Shown one piece after another: positions 42,565 to 52,118 of a stretch of 64,000 nt of DNA. Origin of the DNA: Clostridiales bacterium (GTDB taxonomy: Bacteria > Bacillota > Clostridia > Oscillospirales > CAG-272). The translations under genes were made by a program, and so were the position numbers. Position 1 is the first letter of the stretch; each line of letters starts with the position of its first letter. Location of the stretch: NCBI GenBank assembly GCA_012514145.1, contig JAAZAV010000016.1:1-64000 (forward strand). The letters run 5' to 3'. The notes beneath the pieces were generated by a model. The model saw only the letters and a program-made list of their open reading frames with translations. It had not been told where the DNA came from and did no database searches.

Positions 42565-44025
42565 ATGAAAAAGTCAGATATAGGTCTTATCGGCCTCGCC
42601 GTAATGGGCGAAAACCTTGTTATGAACATGGAGTCCAAGGGCTTCAAAGTCTCGGTTTTCAACCGCACCGTCTCCAAGGTCACCGACTTTGTGGAGGGAC
42701 GCGCCAAGGGTCTGAACATCGTCGGCACCTACTCTCTTGAAGAGCTGGTTGCCAGCCTCGAGAAGCCCCGCAGAGTTATGCTGATGGTCAAGGCGGGTCA
42801 GCCGGTCGACGATTTCATCGAAAGTCTCCTCCCCCTTCTTGAGGACGGCGACATAATAATCGACGGCGGCAACTCCCACTTCCCCGACACCATGCGCCGC
42901 ACCGAGTATGTGGAGTCAAAGGGCAAGCTCTATATCGGCACCGGCGTGTCCGGCGGCGAGGAGGGGGCTCTCAACGGTCCGTCCATGATGCCCGGCGGCT
43001 CTCCCGCCGCATGGCCGGCAGTCAAACCGATTTTCCAGGCTATCTGCGCCAAGGTCGACGACGGCTCTCCCTGCTGCGACTGGGTCGGCGAGAACGGCGC
43101 CGGTCACTTCGTCAAGATGGTTCACAACGGCATTGAATACGGCGACATGCAGTTAATCTGCGAGGCTTATCAGCTGATGCGCGACTATATGGGCATGACC
43201 GCCGACGAGATGCACGAGGTCTTCAAGAGCTGGAAATCCACCGAGCTTGACAGCTACCTCATAGACATCACTACCGACATTCTTGCCTACAAGGACACCG
43301 ACGGCGAGCCCATCGTAAACCGCATTCTCGATACCGCCGGTCAGAAGGGTACCGGTAAGTGGACCGCCATATCCGCCCTTGACGAAGGCATACCGCTGAC
43401 TCTCATCGGCGAGGCTGTGTTCGCACGCTGCCTGTCGGCTATGAAGGACGAGCGTGTCGCGGCATCCAAGGTTTTCGGCGGTGATTATTGTAAATTCAGC
43501 GGCACGGAAGCCGAAAGAAAGGCTTTCATCGAGAGTATCCGAAAGGCTCTTTTAGCCTCCAAGATTATTTCCTACGCTCAGGGCTACACCCTGATGATGA
43601 GCGCAGCCAAGACATACGGATGGCACCTCAACTACGGCGGCATCGCCCTTATGTGGCGCGGCGGCTGCATAATCCGTTCGGTATTCCTCGGCAAGATCAA
43701 GGAAGCCTTCGACGCAAAGCCCGACCTTACGAACTTGCTGCTTGATCCCTATTTCAGCGCAAAGATCAGGGAGCTTGTTCCCGACTGGAGAATAGTTGTA
43801 TCTACTGCTGTGCTTGCCGGCATTCCCACTCCCGCTTTTACCTCGGCTCTCTCCTACTTTGACGGCTACCGCTCCGAGTTCCTGCCGGCCAACCTGCTTC
43901 AGGCTCAGCGCGACTACTTCGGCGCCCACACCTACGAGCGTCTCGACGCGCCCCGCGGCGAGTTCTTCCACACCAACTGGACCGGACTCGGCGGCGACAC
44001 GGCTGCAAGCACCTACACTGTGTAA
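42565..44025 (+). CDS. gnd: 6-phosphogluconate dehydrogenase (decarboxylating)
   Basis: A 486-residue enzyme that oxidises 6-phosphogluconate to ribulose-5-phosphate, CO2 and NAD(P)H. The Rossmann motif GLAVMGENLVMNM is at about 11-23. The catalytic Lys lies in GHFVKMVHNGIEYGDMQ, and IDGGNSHFPDT and SGGEEGALNGPS-type loops are present. DTAGQKGTGKWT is a further signature. The C-terminal all-helical domain is complete. CGAAAGGAAG precedes the ATG. It is last in the operon with the LarA-like, PHP and barrel genes and would be the entry to the pentose phosphate pathway for a sugar acid produced upstream. Confidence 0.97.
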   Translation: MKKSDIGLIGLAVMGENLVMNMESKGFKVSVFNRTVSKVTDFVEGRAKGLNIVGTYSLEELVASLEKPRRVMLMVKAGQPVDDFIESLLPLLEDGDIIIDGGNSHFPDTMRRTEYVESKGKLYIGTGVSGGEEGALNGPSMMPGGSPAAWPAVKPIFQAICAKVDDGSPCCDWVGENGAGHFVKMVHNGIEYGDMQLICEAYQLMRDYMGMTADEMHEVFKSWKSTELDSYLIDITTDILAYKDTDGEPIVNRILDTAGQKGTGKWTAISALDEGIPLTLIGEAVFARCLSAMKDERVAASKVFGGDYCKFSGTEAERKAFIESIRKALLASKIISYAQGYTLMMSAAKTYGWHLNYGGIALMWRGGCIIRSVFLGKIKEAFDAKPDLTNLLLDPYFSAKIRELVPDWRIVVSTAVLAGIPTPAFTSALSYFDGYRSEFLPANLLQAQRDYFGAHTYERLDAPRGEFFHTNWTGLGGDTAASTYTV

Positions 44026-44081
44026 TTTTATCTGCATAATTTGTAAACCCCGTGCCCGACCAAGACGAAAGGAGAAGTTTT

Positions 44082-46559
44082 ATGTACTGTTCACAGTGCG
44101 GCGCTAACATGTCGGATAGTGCAAACTTCTGCAGCCAGTGCGGCGCACGCCGGGCAGAGGTTCTGCAGACTGTTTCGTCGGTGAGATATGCACCGACTCC
44201 GCCCGCATCGCCCGGCGCGCAAAAGCGGTACCGCCGTCCGGTCGTTTTCCGCGCCGCGGCGTGCATACTTATCGCCGCGATGAGCATTTCGGCGGCGGTG
44301 AAGCTGATGCCGGGATGGAAACTGTCATTGCCAAACGCCGACAGGGGCAGGCTTGAGGAAACCCGGACCGTAAGTGTCGGCATCGACATGCCGATCGTTA
44401 CGGCGGCGGGTGTAACCGTCGATGTGAACGAACTCAACCTCACCGGCGGCGATATGACACTTACCGTCCGGCGGTACGAGCAAAAGGTCGGCGGGGACGG
44501 CTTCCTCGGCGTTGAATATGACATCGCGCTGAGCGACAGGCACTATTTGCGCGCGCCGCTGACCGTAACGCTGCCCTATGACGCAAATGCCGCCCGTGAC
44601 AGCAAGGCTTGCATACTGCATTACGACAGCGACTACGAGGAGTGGATACCGCAGGATGCCGAGCGCGACGAGGAGGCGGGCACCGTTTCGGTGAAGCTGA
44701 CATCGCTGTCGCCGCTGCGGCTGGTCTATTTCGACAAAGATTATTCGGGCTCGCTTTATTATATTGCGGACAAGGATCATAGCTACGCGACGCTCAAAGT
44801 GAGCTACGACTACTGGGATTATATCAAAAACACACCAATGGAGCCCGCGCGAATTGTGGCACAGGATTATATCGCAAACGGGAACACCAAATCGTCGACC
44901 AGTTGGATCAATACGGCGGCGGATGCAACAAGCTTCGTAAACACCTATTATACACTGTTCGGTCCGCTGGCGGACACGGTTTGTATGTCCGTGAATACGC
45001 TGTCCACCGTAGGCGGTGCATACAAGAGCGCCTCCGAAAATGTCTCCGGTGCCGTCGGGGTGCTGTCGCTGGCTATCGCCGCGACTCAGCTCATGTTTGA
45101 CCTTAAGACCAAGGACTCCACCGGTCCGCAGAACGAGACGGCAATCAACCTTTACAAGAATTTCGCCACCAACAGCGGCACGCTTTACAGCTTCTGCACC
45201 GGGTATTCATCGGCGGCGTTCAGCATGGGCTTCCTTGCGGTGGCTTTCACCGGATATATGCTCGACAGGCTGGTCGCAGAGGCGAAAACACTACAGGCCA
45301 ACACGGTAGAAGCGGTGTTCGACACCTATTACAAAGAGCACGCAACCTTCAACGAGGACAATTGGTACGATATTTTCACCAATGCCTACTGGGAAGCGTG
45401 GCAGAACAACCGCGATTCCGAGGACGGCATGAATTACGCGATAGAGAAGGTCGCCGATGCCATTAACGCCCATGCCGAAAAATTCTGGAAGGATGTTTAC
45501 AGGGACGGCAAAGACACCCTGACCTTTGCGGTGGCGGAAGCCGGCAAGATGAACTACTACACCCCCACCGAAGATCAAAAAGCGGAGCTGACCGCCCGCC
45601 TCAAGGAAGACATGTTCGCACGCTTCAACTCCAAGGTAATCCCGGATATTAACGAATTCATGTATAGGCGCATGCAGAACGAGGTCTTCAGCTTGCTGTG
45701 GCGCGGTGCAGAGCCGTACAACCGATACCATCATGTTCAGATACAGGAGATTGCGCCCGAGGGCGTAGATGGAGTATGCAAATATCATTCGTGCCCGATC
45801 CGCTTCGGAAGCGCGGACGGTTTTGTCCAGACGGATTATCCCGATGAATGGGAACTGCTCGCGCCCCAGGAAGAGAAAGGGTGGGCGGTCAAACTGGAAG
45901 CCACCCTGCTTGGATATATCATCGCGGGCGCGCCGGATAAAGTGTTCCTGTTCGACGCATGGGACGAAGAAAAGCGCTTCGGAGAACAGATTGCCACCGA
46001 GACGCTGAATCTCGCCGGAAAGGAGGCGGGCTATTTTACGCTCATCGACCTGTCGGCGAGAAACGAAGGCCAGTTCACCTCTTTCGAAACGTTTTATAAG
46101 AGGAATAAGGATCTGGACAATGACCGGAATTACGTCAGCATTCATTTCGTACCCGCACTAATAGAAGATTCGATAAAATCAGTGGGCAGAATTGAAATGA
46201 CCCACCTCGGAGGCAATAAATATTCGTTTACCATTCCGGCATACGAATTTGAAAACAGCCACTTCAAAGCAAGCGTCTCGAGCATGACGTTTACCGGCAC
46301 GATGGACGAGGATATGACCACCGGCACGTTCGAAATCACAACCGTTCCGAGCGTTACCGGCACTTATTATGACAGCGGCAGCTTAAACTTCGGGGTCAAG
46401 GAGGTCAGGATGGTTACTGCCACGGTTGAGCCACACCCCGAAAGACAGGACTACCGCAACCTTGCCTTTAAAAGCACGTATACTATTATGCGTTTTGGAG
46501 AAGAGGAAAACCGTGAAGATAAATTCCCAAACATGGCGATAATTACATACCGCGACTGA
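44082..46559 (+). CDS. Zinc-ribbon, single-pass membrane protein with large ectodomain
   Basis: An 825-residue protein with no named family that I recognise. The N-terminal zinc ribbon has C-x2-C pairs at Cys3/Cys6 and Cys17/Cys20 (CSQCG twice). A Pro-rich linker and one transmembrane helix at about 55-76 follow. The remaining 740 residues would lie outside the cell. Residues about 90-215 look beta-rich (LTVTLPYDANAA, then DYEEWIPQDAE), and the middle is helical with alternating Ala/Gly segments. The C-terminal third again looks beta-rich. The frame opens at 44052, but the ATG at 44082 has AAAGGAGAAG upstream. A small single-pass gene follows after 16 bp. Confidence 0.75.
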   Translation: MYCSQCGANMSDSANFCSQCGARRAEVLQTVSSVRYAPTPPASPGAQKRYRRPVVFRAAACILIAAMSISAAVKLMPGWKLSLPNADRGRLEETRTVSVGIDMPIVTAAGVTVDVNELNLTGGDMTLTVRRYEQKVGGDGFLGVEYDIALSDRHYLRAPLTVTLPYDANAARDSKACILHYDSDYEEWIPQDAERDEEAGTVSVKLTSLSPLRLVYFDKDYSGSLYYIADKDHSYATLKVSYDYWDYIKNTPMEPARIVAQDYIANGNTKSSTSWINTAADATSFVNTYYTLFGPLADTVCMSVNTLSTVGGAYKSASENVSGAVGVLSLAIAATQLMFDLKTKDSTGPQNETAINLYKNFATNSGTLYSFCTGYSSAAFSMGFLAVAFTGYMLDRLVAEAKTLQANTVEAVFDTYYKEHATFNEDNWYDIFTNAYWEAWQNNRDSEDGMNYAIEKVADAINAHAEKFWKDVYRDGKDTLTFAVAEAGKMNYYTPTEDQKAELTARLKEDMFARFNSKVIPDINEFMYRRMQNEVFSLLWRGAEPYNRYHHVQIQEIAPEGVDGVCKYHSCPIRFGSADGFVQTDYPDEWELLAPQEEKGWAVKLEATLLGYIIAGAPDKVFLFDAWDEEKRFGEQIATETLNLAGKEAGYFTLIDLSARNEGQFTSFETFYKRNKDLDNDRNYVSIHFVPALIEDSIKSVGRIEMTHLGGNKYSFTIPAYEFENSHFKASVSSMTFTGTMDEDMTTGTFEITTVPSVTGTYYDSGSLNFGVKEVRMVTATVEPHPERQDYRNLAFKSTYTIMRFGEEENREDKFPNMAIITYRD

Positions 46560-46575
46560 TGAGGAGGATAACGAG

Positions 46576-47193
46576 ATGAAGCCAAAGATAAAATTCGGAG
46601 TTTTCGATATCGTCCTCTGTGTGCTGCTTGCCACGGCGCTCGCCGTCAACATCTGGGCTTATCTGCCGCGCGGAGAAGCGCAATACTCGCCGCCGGCCTC
46701 ACGCAAGCCCGACTCGCCGGGAGTTTCCGAAGCAGACGGCGTGCGCGGCGGGTATCTGAGTGAGCTGTCTCCCGATATCCTTGAGGGTGAGTGGGATGCG
46801 GATATGATTATGTACTCCGACTCAGATCAGAAAATACCGTACGCGATTTACGAGCTGGTATTCGATATCGCGCATGAATCCGGCGATTCCTATTCGGTGC
46901 GCGTAACGACAGCGGACAGCAGATTTGCTGACGCATCGGTGAATCCCGACGTGCCGCCCGAGGGCTTCGCGCCCGCGCTGATAGATGACGAAGCCTTCGC
47001 CGAGCTTGGCGAAAACGGATCGCTTGAGTTTTGGTTCAGTTATAGTGAGGATAACGTATTCAGCATTTTCTTCAAACGCGAAGAAGACGGCGCACTGACC
47101 GGCATGGCATATCAGACGCCCGACACCGGCCTGCCGGAGGGCGGGATGTACACCTGTCTCACGCTGGCAAAGCGGCGGCAGATTATGACATAA
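46576..47193 (+). CDS. Small single-pass membrane protein of unknown function
   Basis: A 205-residue protein. One hydrophobic helix near the N-terminus (about 10-30, FDIVLCVLLATALAVNIWAY) anchors an outward-facing domain. After a Ser/Pro linker, the region of about 65-195 is a probable beta-sandwich (LEGEWDADMIMY, then VFDIAHESGDSYSVRV). GAGGAGGATAAC precedes the ATG, and it starts 16 bp after the zinc-ribbon gene, so the two are an operon. Its 3' end abuts, and in the last 80 bp overlaps, the truncated IS110 transposase frame. Its natural C-terminus may have been altered by the insertion or a deletion. Confidence 0.65.
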   Translation: MKPKIKFGVFDIVLCVLLATALAVNIWAYLPRGEAQYSPPASRKPDSPGVSEADGVRGGYLSELSPDILEGEWDADMIMYSDSDQKIPYAIYELVFDIAHESGDSYSVRVTTADSRFADASVNPDVPPEGFAPALIDDEAFAELGENGSLEFWFSYSEDNVFSIFFKREEDGALTGMAYQTPDTGLPEGGMYTCLTLAKRRQIMT

Positions 47194-47993
47194 ACCGGAA
47201 CCGAATTCAACTCATCCGTGGTGTCGGATATTAGCTTGTCCAATTCCCTGATTTGCTGTTCCAATAACTCAATCTGCGCAATGGTTTGGGTTATTTGAAT
47301 GGAGATATAAGCGTTCTTCACGCCAACCGAAGATTTCGCCAGACCTTTTAAGGCTTCGGCCGCATCACTTCCGAAACGTCCTCGGGACGCTTTGGACAAG
47401 AGAGTGCTTAAAGAATTTAAGCGTAAGGCGGCGATATCTTCGGGTGAAGAATGCTTTTTAAGCAGCGCGTATGAAGCGGCGATGTGTATACCGGACTTAA
47501 AGAGGCTCAGAAATTCGGGAAAAAGCATATTTACAAATCCGGAGAGGTGGATTTTCAGACGAGCCTTCGACTTTTTGAGATTCTGCCTGAACCTGCAAAG
47601 AGATTTAAGCTTGAGCGATTCGGCGTCGCGTTCTGAATAAATACGATAAGTATTGACTATAAGAGCTTTGATAATAAGCAGAGTGTCAGTCTTATCGGTC
47701 TTGGTCTTGCGAATATTGGTTTTACGCAGGGCGGCGGTCTGGATGGGATTGATCACCGCTAAATGATAGCCCGAGCCATAAAGGAAGCAGATAAGGTTTT
47801 CGGAATAAATGCCTGTAGATTCAAGTCCGATAAGCAGCTCATCGCGATCGTATGCGGCAAGCTTGGACTGAAGCAGACAGAATCCATCAGCGTCGTTTCC
47901 GAAAGCGAAAGGTTCAACAAGAACCTCGCCGTAGGAGTTTGCGACAGCTGCGTAATGCGTGTCTTTAGCGACATCGATACCAACGTAAATCAT
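47112..47993 (-). pseudogene. Truncated IS110-family transposase
   Basis: The minus-strand frame encodes the N-terminal RuvC-like DEDD domain of an IS110 transposase: Asp7 in GIDVAKD, Glu58 in GLEST, Asp100 and Asp103 in KTDKTD. A helical linker follows (residues about 120-255). At about residue 268 the family sequence stops (after DELNSVP) and the frame runs into sequence antisense to the 46576 gene. The C-terminal transposase domain with its catalytic serine is missing, so it is not active. Intact relatives are about 400 residues. Confidence 0.88.
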
Positions 47994-48200
47994 TTGAATA
48001 CCTTCTAAAAATGTAACACCGCTGCGCCAAATGGTTTTACCCGCGTAAACTTGCGTGAGATCAAAAATCGCAGAAAGCGTCTTATCCAGCTATAAACATT
48101 CTGAGTAAAACCGTGGCAATACACTCCTTCAAGTCGTCGAGCGACAAGTAAAAATAAAAAGTCCACGATGTTCAACACAATTATACCACAAAACACTCCC
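47194..48200 (-). mobile_element. Remnant of an IS110-family insertion sequence
   Basis: The span covers the truncated transposase and about 200 bp upstream of it (47994-48200). In IS110 elements that non-coding flank can encode the bridge RNA that pairs with target and donor. A TATAAT-like box (minus, 48185-48180) lies at its start. No target-site duplication or second end was found, and the ends are approximate. Confidence 0.5.
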
Positions 48201-48217
48201 TAAGGCGCGCCGCGCCG

Positions 48218-48266
48218 CGATTTTGAAAAGTCTCCGTCGCTGCGCTCCTTCAACTTTTCAAAATCG
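48218..48266. repeat. Perfect 14-bp inverted repeat
   Basis: CGATTTTGAAAAGT (48218-48231) and ACTTTTCAAAATCG (48253-48266) flank a 21-nt loop. A run of alternating GC (GGCGCGCCGCGCCGCG) lies just before it. It may be a terminator-like structure, part of the IS110 end or a small palindromic element. Confidence 0.7.
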
Positions 48267-48341
48267 TTCCTAGATTCATTTGAAGCGAGCGTAAATATTT
48301 GAAAGGAGTATGATTCAGGTTCTTACTATATCATACAAGAA

Positions 48342-51191
48342 ATGCATATGCCTGATAAACAGCGACAGACAGTAACCATACTGTACGAGCATGACCAGCT
48401 GCCGGGCTATGACAGAGATTCCGCCTACGCCATTGCGAGACAGCTCGAAGACTGCGGCTATCTTGTGCGTTTTCTCGGTGTCGAAGTCTTTGCAGCGCTT
48501 AAAAATGTATTCTCATACGCCGGATATCTGCTTATCATCCCGTCTGCCGAGACAATGCCGCTGGAGCTGATAACACCCCTTCGCAACTATCTGGAGCGGG
48601 GCGGACGGGCGCTGTTTCTGGGCGGACCGCTTTTCTACGACAACATACGCAAGACCGAAAAGGGCTACGAAAAGCTGCCTATGCCCGAGGCGCCGAAGAA
48701 CTCGATGTACATCGACGCCACCTTCATTCCGGGCGTTCCCCGGCTTGTGATCGAGGGGGTTACCCCGTCATACAAAAACTATACCGTTGATTATGACGGT
48801 CCTCTCACATCTTCGGAGGGACAGCATATCTGGGATGGCGAGCTTGCCGCCGCACCCCGGCGCGTCCAGTGCCCCTCGGCGCGCCCCCGGGGAGACGGTT
48901 ACCGCAAGGATCGCCGTCACCGCTACATCCCGATAGCCGATGCGGGTGAAAAGGGCGCTGCCGCCTTCATTATGCTCAACGGTCTGCGGGGACAACCAAG
49001 GATGGAGGGCTATTCCCACGCCGAGCGTCCGGGGTTTGTCAAGAACACCTGCTTCGGCGGCGCTGTGGGTGGTATCGGGCTCTCAGCCGCCGAGCTGATG
49101 GCGGCTGACGGTGGCGGAGAGCTGTTCAAAGCGATGGTGGGTACTCTGCTTCGCGGCGTTTATCTCTTCGAGGCGGGCACCACCGAGTACCGGGTGCGCT
49201 GCGGTAAAAAGGTTACTCTCGGCGCCCGGGTGCTCAACACCACTCTGTATTTCGAGGAAACCTCTCTGCGTTTCACCATACGCGGCGAGGGATATGAGAG
49301 GATATTCGAGCGCGACCTGCTTGCGGCTCCCTACAATCTCACCCCGCTGGAATTTCCGCTTGGTGAGGAACTGGCATACGGCAACTATACGGCGACGACC
49401 GAGCTGCTTTATAAGGGTGAGGTTATTGACAGCATAGTCCAGGAATTCGCCTTTGACGCCCCGCTCTGTCCGCAGCCCGACGAATTCCTGCGGGTCGAGG
49501 GTGAGTATTTCATGCTGGGCGGCAAGCGCTGGACGGCAAAGGGTATGAACTACTGGCCTCACTTCTATCCCAGTTTTGAAAACGACGACTACTGGTGCGG
49601 CTGGCTTGACAGCTCCTTCTACTCTCCCCGTGATCTTGAACTCGATCTGCGGCGAATGAAGAGCTTCGGCATCAACCTGCTGCTCACCCGAATCGACGGC
49701 TACGAGCATTCCCGGATATCCGACAGTCTGCGGGATTTCCTGGCGCGCTGCCGTGCCCACGGCATGAAGGTGATGCTGGCGTACCCCAACGCCCAGGCGC
49801 CCGCCGATTATTGCGACGCGGCATTCCGTCAGCTCGTATATGAAAACGGCTTGCAAAATGACCCGACCATTGCTGCCTGGGACATAGCCTGGGAAATCGG
49901 CCCCCACTACGGCGGTATGCGTCAGCTTTGGCGTGACGACTGGGTAGCCTGGCTTGAAGACCGCTACGGCTCGATTGAAGCCGCAGAGGAATCCTGGGGC
50001 TGCGGGATTGACCGCACGGTTGACGGTTTAATAAGGGATCCCGGAAACATCTTCGATTCTGACGGTCCCGAGAGGGTAAAGGCTATGGCTTACCGCCGAT
50101 TCCTCGAAACGCTTGCCGATAGACACTGGTCATATGCGGTTCGCGCCATGCGGAAGATAGACCCGAATCACCTCTACACCTATCGTCAGAGTTCGCTCAG
50201 CAAGCTGGATATCGCCTTTCTCGGCACCAACCGGCACACCGATTTCGTCTGTCCCGAGGGCTACCACATCGCAAACAGCGAGGAGGGCTACGCCGGAGCC
50301 TGTTTCTCCACCGAGGCACTGCGGCATATCAGCGGTCAGCCGGTGCTTTGGGCGGAGTTCGGTTACTCGCCCTGCGGAAAGATGTGGACGCGGGTTTACT
50401 GGGATCACGACAACCGCACCTTCCTGCCCGGCGAGGAGGACTATCAGACCGAATACATGGGGCGGATCAACCGCATGCTGATTGACTCCCATGCCGACGG
50501 TGCGGCTCCCTGGTGGTGGTGCGGCGGATTCCGCCTTGCAGAATTAGCCGACTTCGGCTACATGGGTCCCGACGGCACTCCCCGCAAATGTCTCCGAGAG
50601 TATGCCGAAACCCTCGCTATTCTCGGCAGGGATGAGCATCCGGCTCACGATGTCATTATTACCATCGACCCCGAGGCTTCCCCGAAGGGCATCTACGGCG
50701 CCTGTATGGAAGAGGGCGCCCGGCTCTGGAGTGAGGCTCGCGCCGACGGCAATTATCCCGGTGTTGTGCTGCGCGGCGAGGATTACACCTCCGACACCTG
50801 TCCAAATGAGGCGGTTGGCGGCGGGATATGGACGAACGACTGTCCTCACCGCTGGCTGGAGGGCGCCATTGACTTCGTATCACTCTCCGGCTGCAGCATT
50901 GAATACATTGACGGCGACACAATTGAGATTGAACCCGGCTGCCGCCGGCTCATATTATCGGCACAGGCCGGCAACAACGGCGCGGCATCCTGGACGGACG
51001 GCGTTCGTATTGTGTCCGACTTCGGCTCACTATCTCTGCCCGCCGGAAGCGAAGTCAGACGCAACGGTACAGTCACATTTACCGGGACTCTCGAAATCCC
51101 AGAGGGGGCAGACCGTATAAAATTGCGGCTTGAGACCTCCGGCGGAGTAAAATTCGGCAGCAGCTTCACGCTACTGTTGGAACACAAATAA
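48342..51191 (+). CDS. Large GH-A-clan glycoside hydrolase (GH5/GH42-like)
   Basis: A 949-residue protein without a signal peptide. The N-terminal 290 residues look like a glutamine-amidotransferase-like or trimerisation domain. A beta domain follows (about 300-400), then a TIM barrel (about 405-760). Candidate catalytic residues are Glu518 (AWDIAWEIG, acid/base) and Glu672 (LWAEFGYSP, nucleophile), in GH-A order, although the usual N-E before the acid/base is W-E. FEN/DYWCG-type segments and GIKVM line the barrel. The C-terminal 180 residues are beta-rich. It could act on beta-galactosides, mannosides or similar, and the specificity is not clear. No SD lies at a useful distance; AAAGGAG at 48302 is 33 nt away. 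Confidence 0.75.
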   Translation: MHMPDKQRQTVTILYEHDQLPGYDRDSAYAIARQLEDCGYLVRFLGVEVFAALKNVFSYAGYLLIIPSAETMPLELITPLRNYLERGGRALFLGGPLFYDNIRKTEKGYEKLPMPEAPKNSMYIDATFIPGVPRLVIEGVTPSYKNYTVDYDGPLTSSEGQHIWDGELAAAPRRVQCPSARPRGDGYRKDRRHRYIPIADAGEKGAAAFIMLNGLRGQPRMEGYSHAERPGFVKNTCFGGAVGGIGLSAAELMAADGGGELFKAMVGTLLRGVYLFEAGTTEYRVRCGKKVTLGARVLNTTLYFEETSLRFTIRGEGYERIFERDLLAAPYNLTPLEFPLGEELAYGNYTATTELLYKGEVIDSIVQEFAFDAPLCPQPDEFLRVEGEYFMLGGKRWTAKGMNYWPHFYPSFENDDYWCGWLDSSFYSPRDLELDLRRMKSFGINLLLTRIDGYEHSRISDSLRDFLARCRAHGMKVMLAYPNAQAPADYCDAAFRQLVYENGLQNDPTIAAWDIAWEIGPHYGGMRQLWRDDWVAWLEDRYGSIEAAEESWGCGIDRTVDGLIRDPGNIFDSDGPERVKAMAYRRFLETLADRHWSYAVRAMRKIDPNHLYTYRQSSLSKLDIAFLGTNRHTDFVCPEGYHIANSEEGYAGACFSTEALRHISGQPVLWAEFGYSPCGKMWTRVYWDHDNRTFLPGEEDYQTEYMGRINRMLIDSHADGAAPWWWCGGFRLAELADFGYMGPDGTPRKCLREYAETLAILGRDEHPAHDVIITIDPEASPKGIYGACMEEGARLWSEARADGNYPGVVLRGEDYTSDTCPNEAVGGGIWTNDCPHRWLEGAIDFVSLSGCSIEYIDGDTIEIEPGCRRLILSAQAGNNGAASWTDGVRIVSDFGSLSLPAGSEVRRNGTVTFTGTLEIPEGADRIKLRLETSGGVKFGSSFTLLLEHK

Positions 51192-51212
51192 CGAATCAGG
51201 AAGAATTAAATA

Positions 51213-51983
51213 ATGTCAAAGCTAAAGGTAGTATCATACAATCTCCGCTGCAACGTTCGCGGCGACGGCATCAACATGTTCGACATCCGCAAGGGACTGA
51301 TCCTCGACAAGATCGAAAGCGAGAAGCCCGACGTCATCGGCTTCCAGGAGGAGACCCCGCCCATGCGCCGTTTCCTTGAAAGCCATCTGAACGGTTATAC
51401 GCTTGTCGGGCGCTCCCGTTCTGAGGATCGCGGCGGCGAATATGTGGACATCGCGTTCCGCAATGAGACAATATCCATTGATGCGCTGGATTATTTCTGG
51501 CTGTCCCCTACCCCCTATGTGCCCGGCTCACGCTATGAGGTTCAGAGCAGCTGCCCGCGTATCACTACGGCGGCGACTCTCTTCCACAAGCCCACCGGCA
51601 AGACCTTCCGCATGTACAATACCCATCTCGACCATGTTGGCGCTCCCGCCCGTGAACTGGGACTGGGGCAGATCATCGACCGTATCATAGCCGACAGCGA
51701 AAGGGAACCCTTCCCCTTCTTCCTCACCGGCGACTTCAATGACACTCCCGACAGCAGCCCGCTGATGATGCTCCGAAAGGGCGGCAGGCTCCCCCTTACC
51801 GAGCTGAGCGAATCGGCAGAGGTGACTTACCACGGTTGGGGCAAAACCGCCGCGAAGATAGACTATGTCTTCGCCGACAATGAAACAGGCAAAGCGCCCT
51901 GTACCTGCTGCATATGGGATGACTGCGTCAACGGCGTATATCTCTCCGACCACTACCCGGTCTGCTGCGAAATCGAATTCTGA
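51213..51983 (+). CDS. Endonuclease/exonuclease/phosphatase-family protein
   Basis: A 256-residue EEP-fold phosphodiesterase or phosphatase, cytoplasmic. Conserved residues are Asn10 (VVSYNLR), Glu46 (GFQEE), His in NTHLDHVG, GDFNDTP, KIDYVF and the terminal SDHYPV. This is the complete metal and general-acid/base set. Family members cleave nucleic acids, phosphoinositides or sugar phosphates; the operon with a glycosidase gene 21 bp upstream favours a small-molecule or sugar-linked phosphodiester. AGGAAG precedes the ATG. Confidence 0.87.
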   Translation: MSKLKVVSYNLRCNVRGDGINMFDIRKGLILDKIESEKPDVIGFQEETPPMRRFLESHLNGYTLVGRSRSEDRGGEYVDIAFRNETISIDALDYFWLSPTPYVPGSRYEVQSSCPRITTAATLFHKPTGKTFRMYNTHLDHVGAPARELGLGQIIDRIIADSEREPFPFFLTGDFNDTPDSSPLMMLRKGGRLPLTELSESAEVTYHGWGKTAAKIDYVFADNETGKAPCTCCIWDDCVNGVYLSDHYPVCCEIEF

Positions 51984-52028
51984 AAAGCAGCCGGACTTTC
52001 GCATTATTTGCATTAAATGTATAAAAAC

Positions 52029-52068
52029 AGCACGCCCGGAATATCCTTTTCGGATAGTCGGGCGTGCT
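52029..52068. terminator. Bidirectional terminator between EEP gene and isomerase gene
   Basis: An outer 10-bp stem AGCACGCCCG / CGGGCGTGCT and an inner TATCC / GGATA stem, followed by TTGTTTGATTTT. Confidence 0.85.
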
Positions 52069-52118
52069 TTGTTTGATTTTGTGGGGTGGTTTGTTTCAGA
52101 ACTATGATGTTCCCGTTT

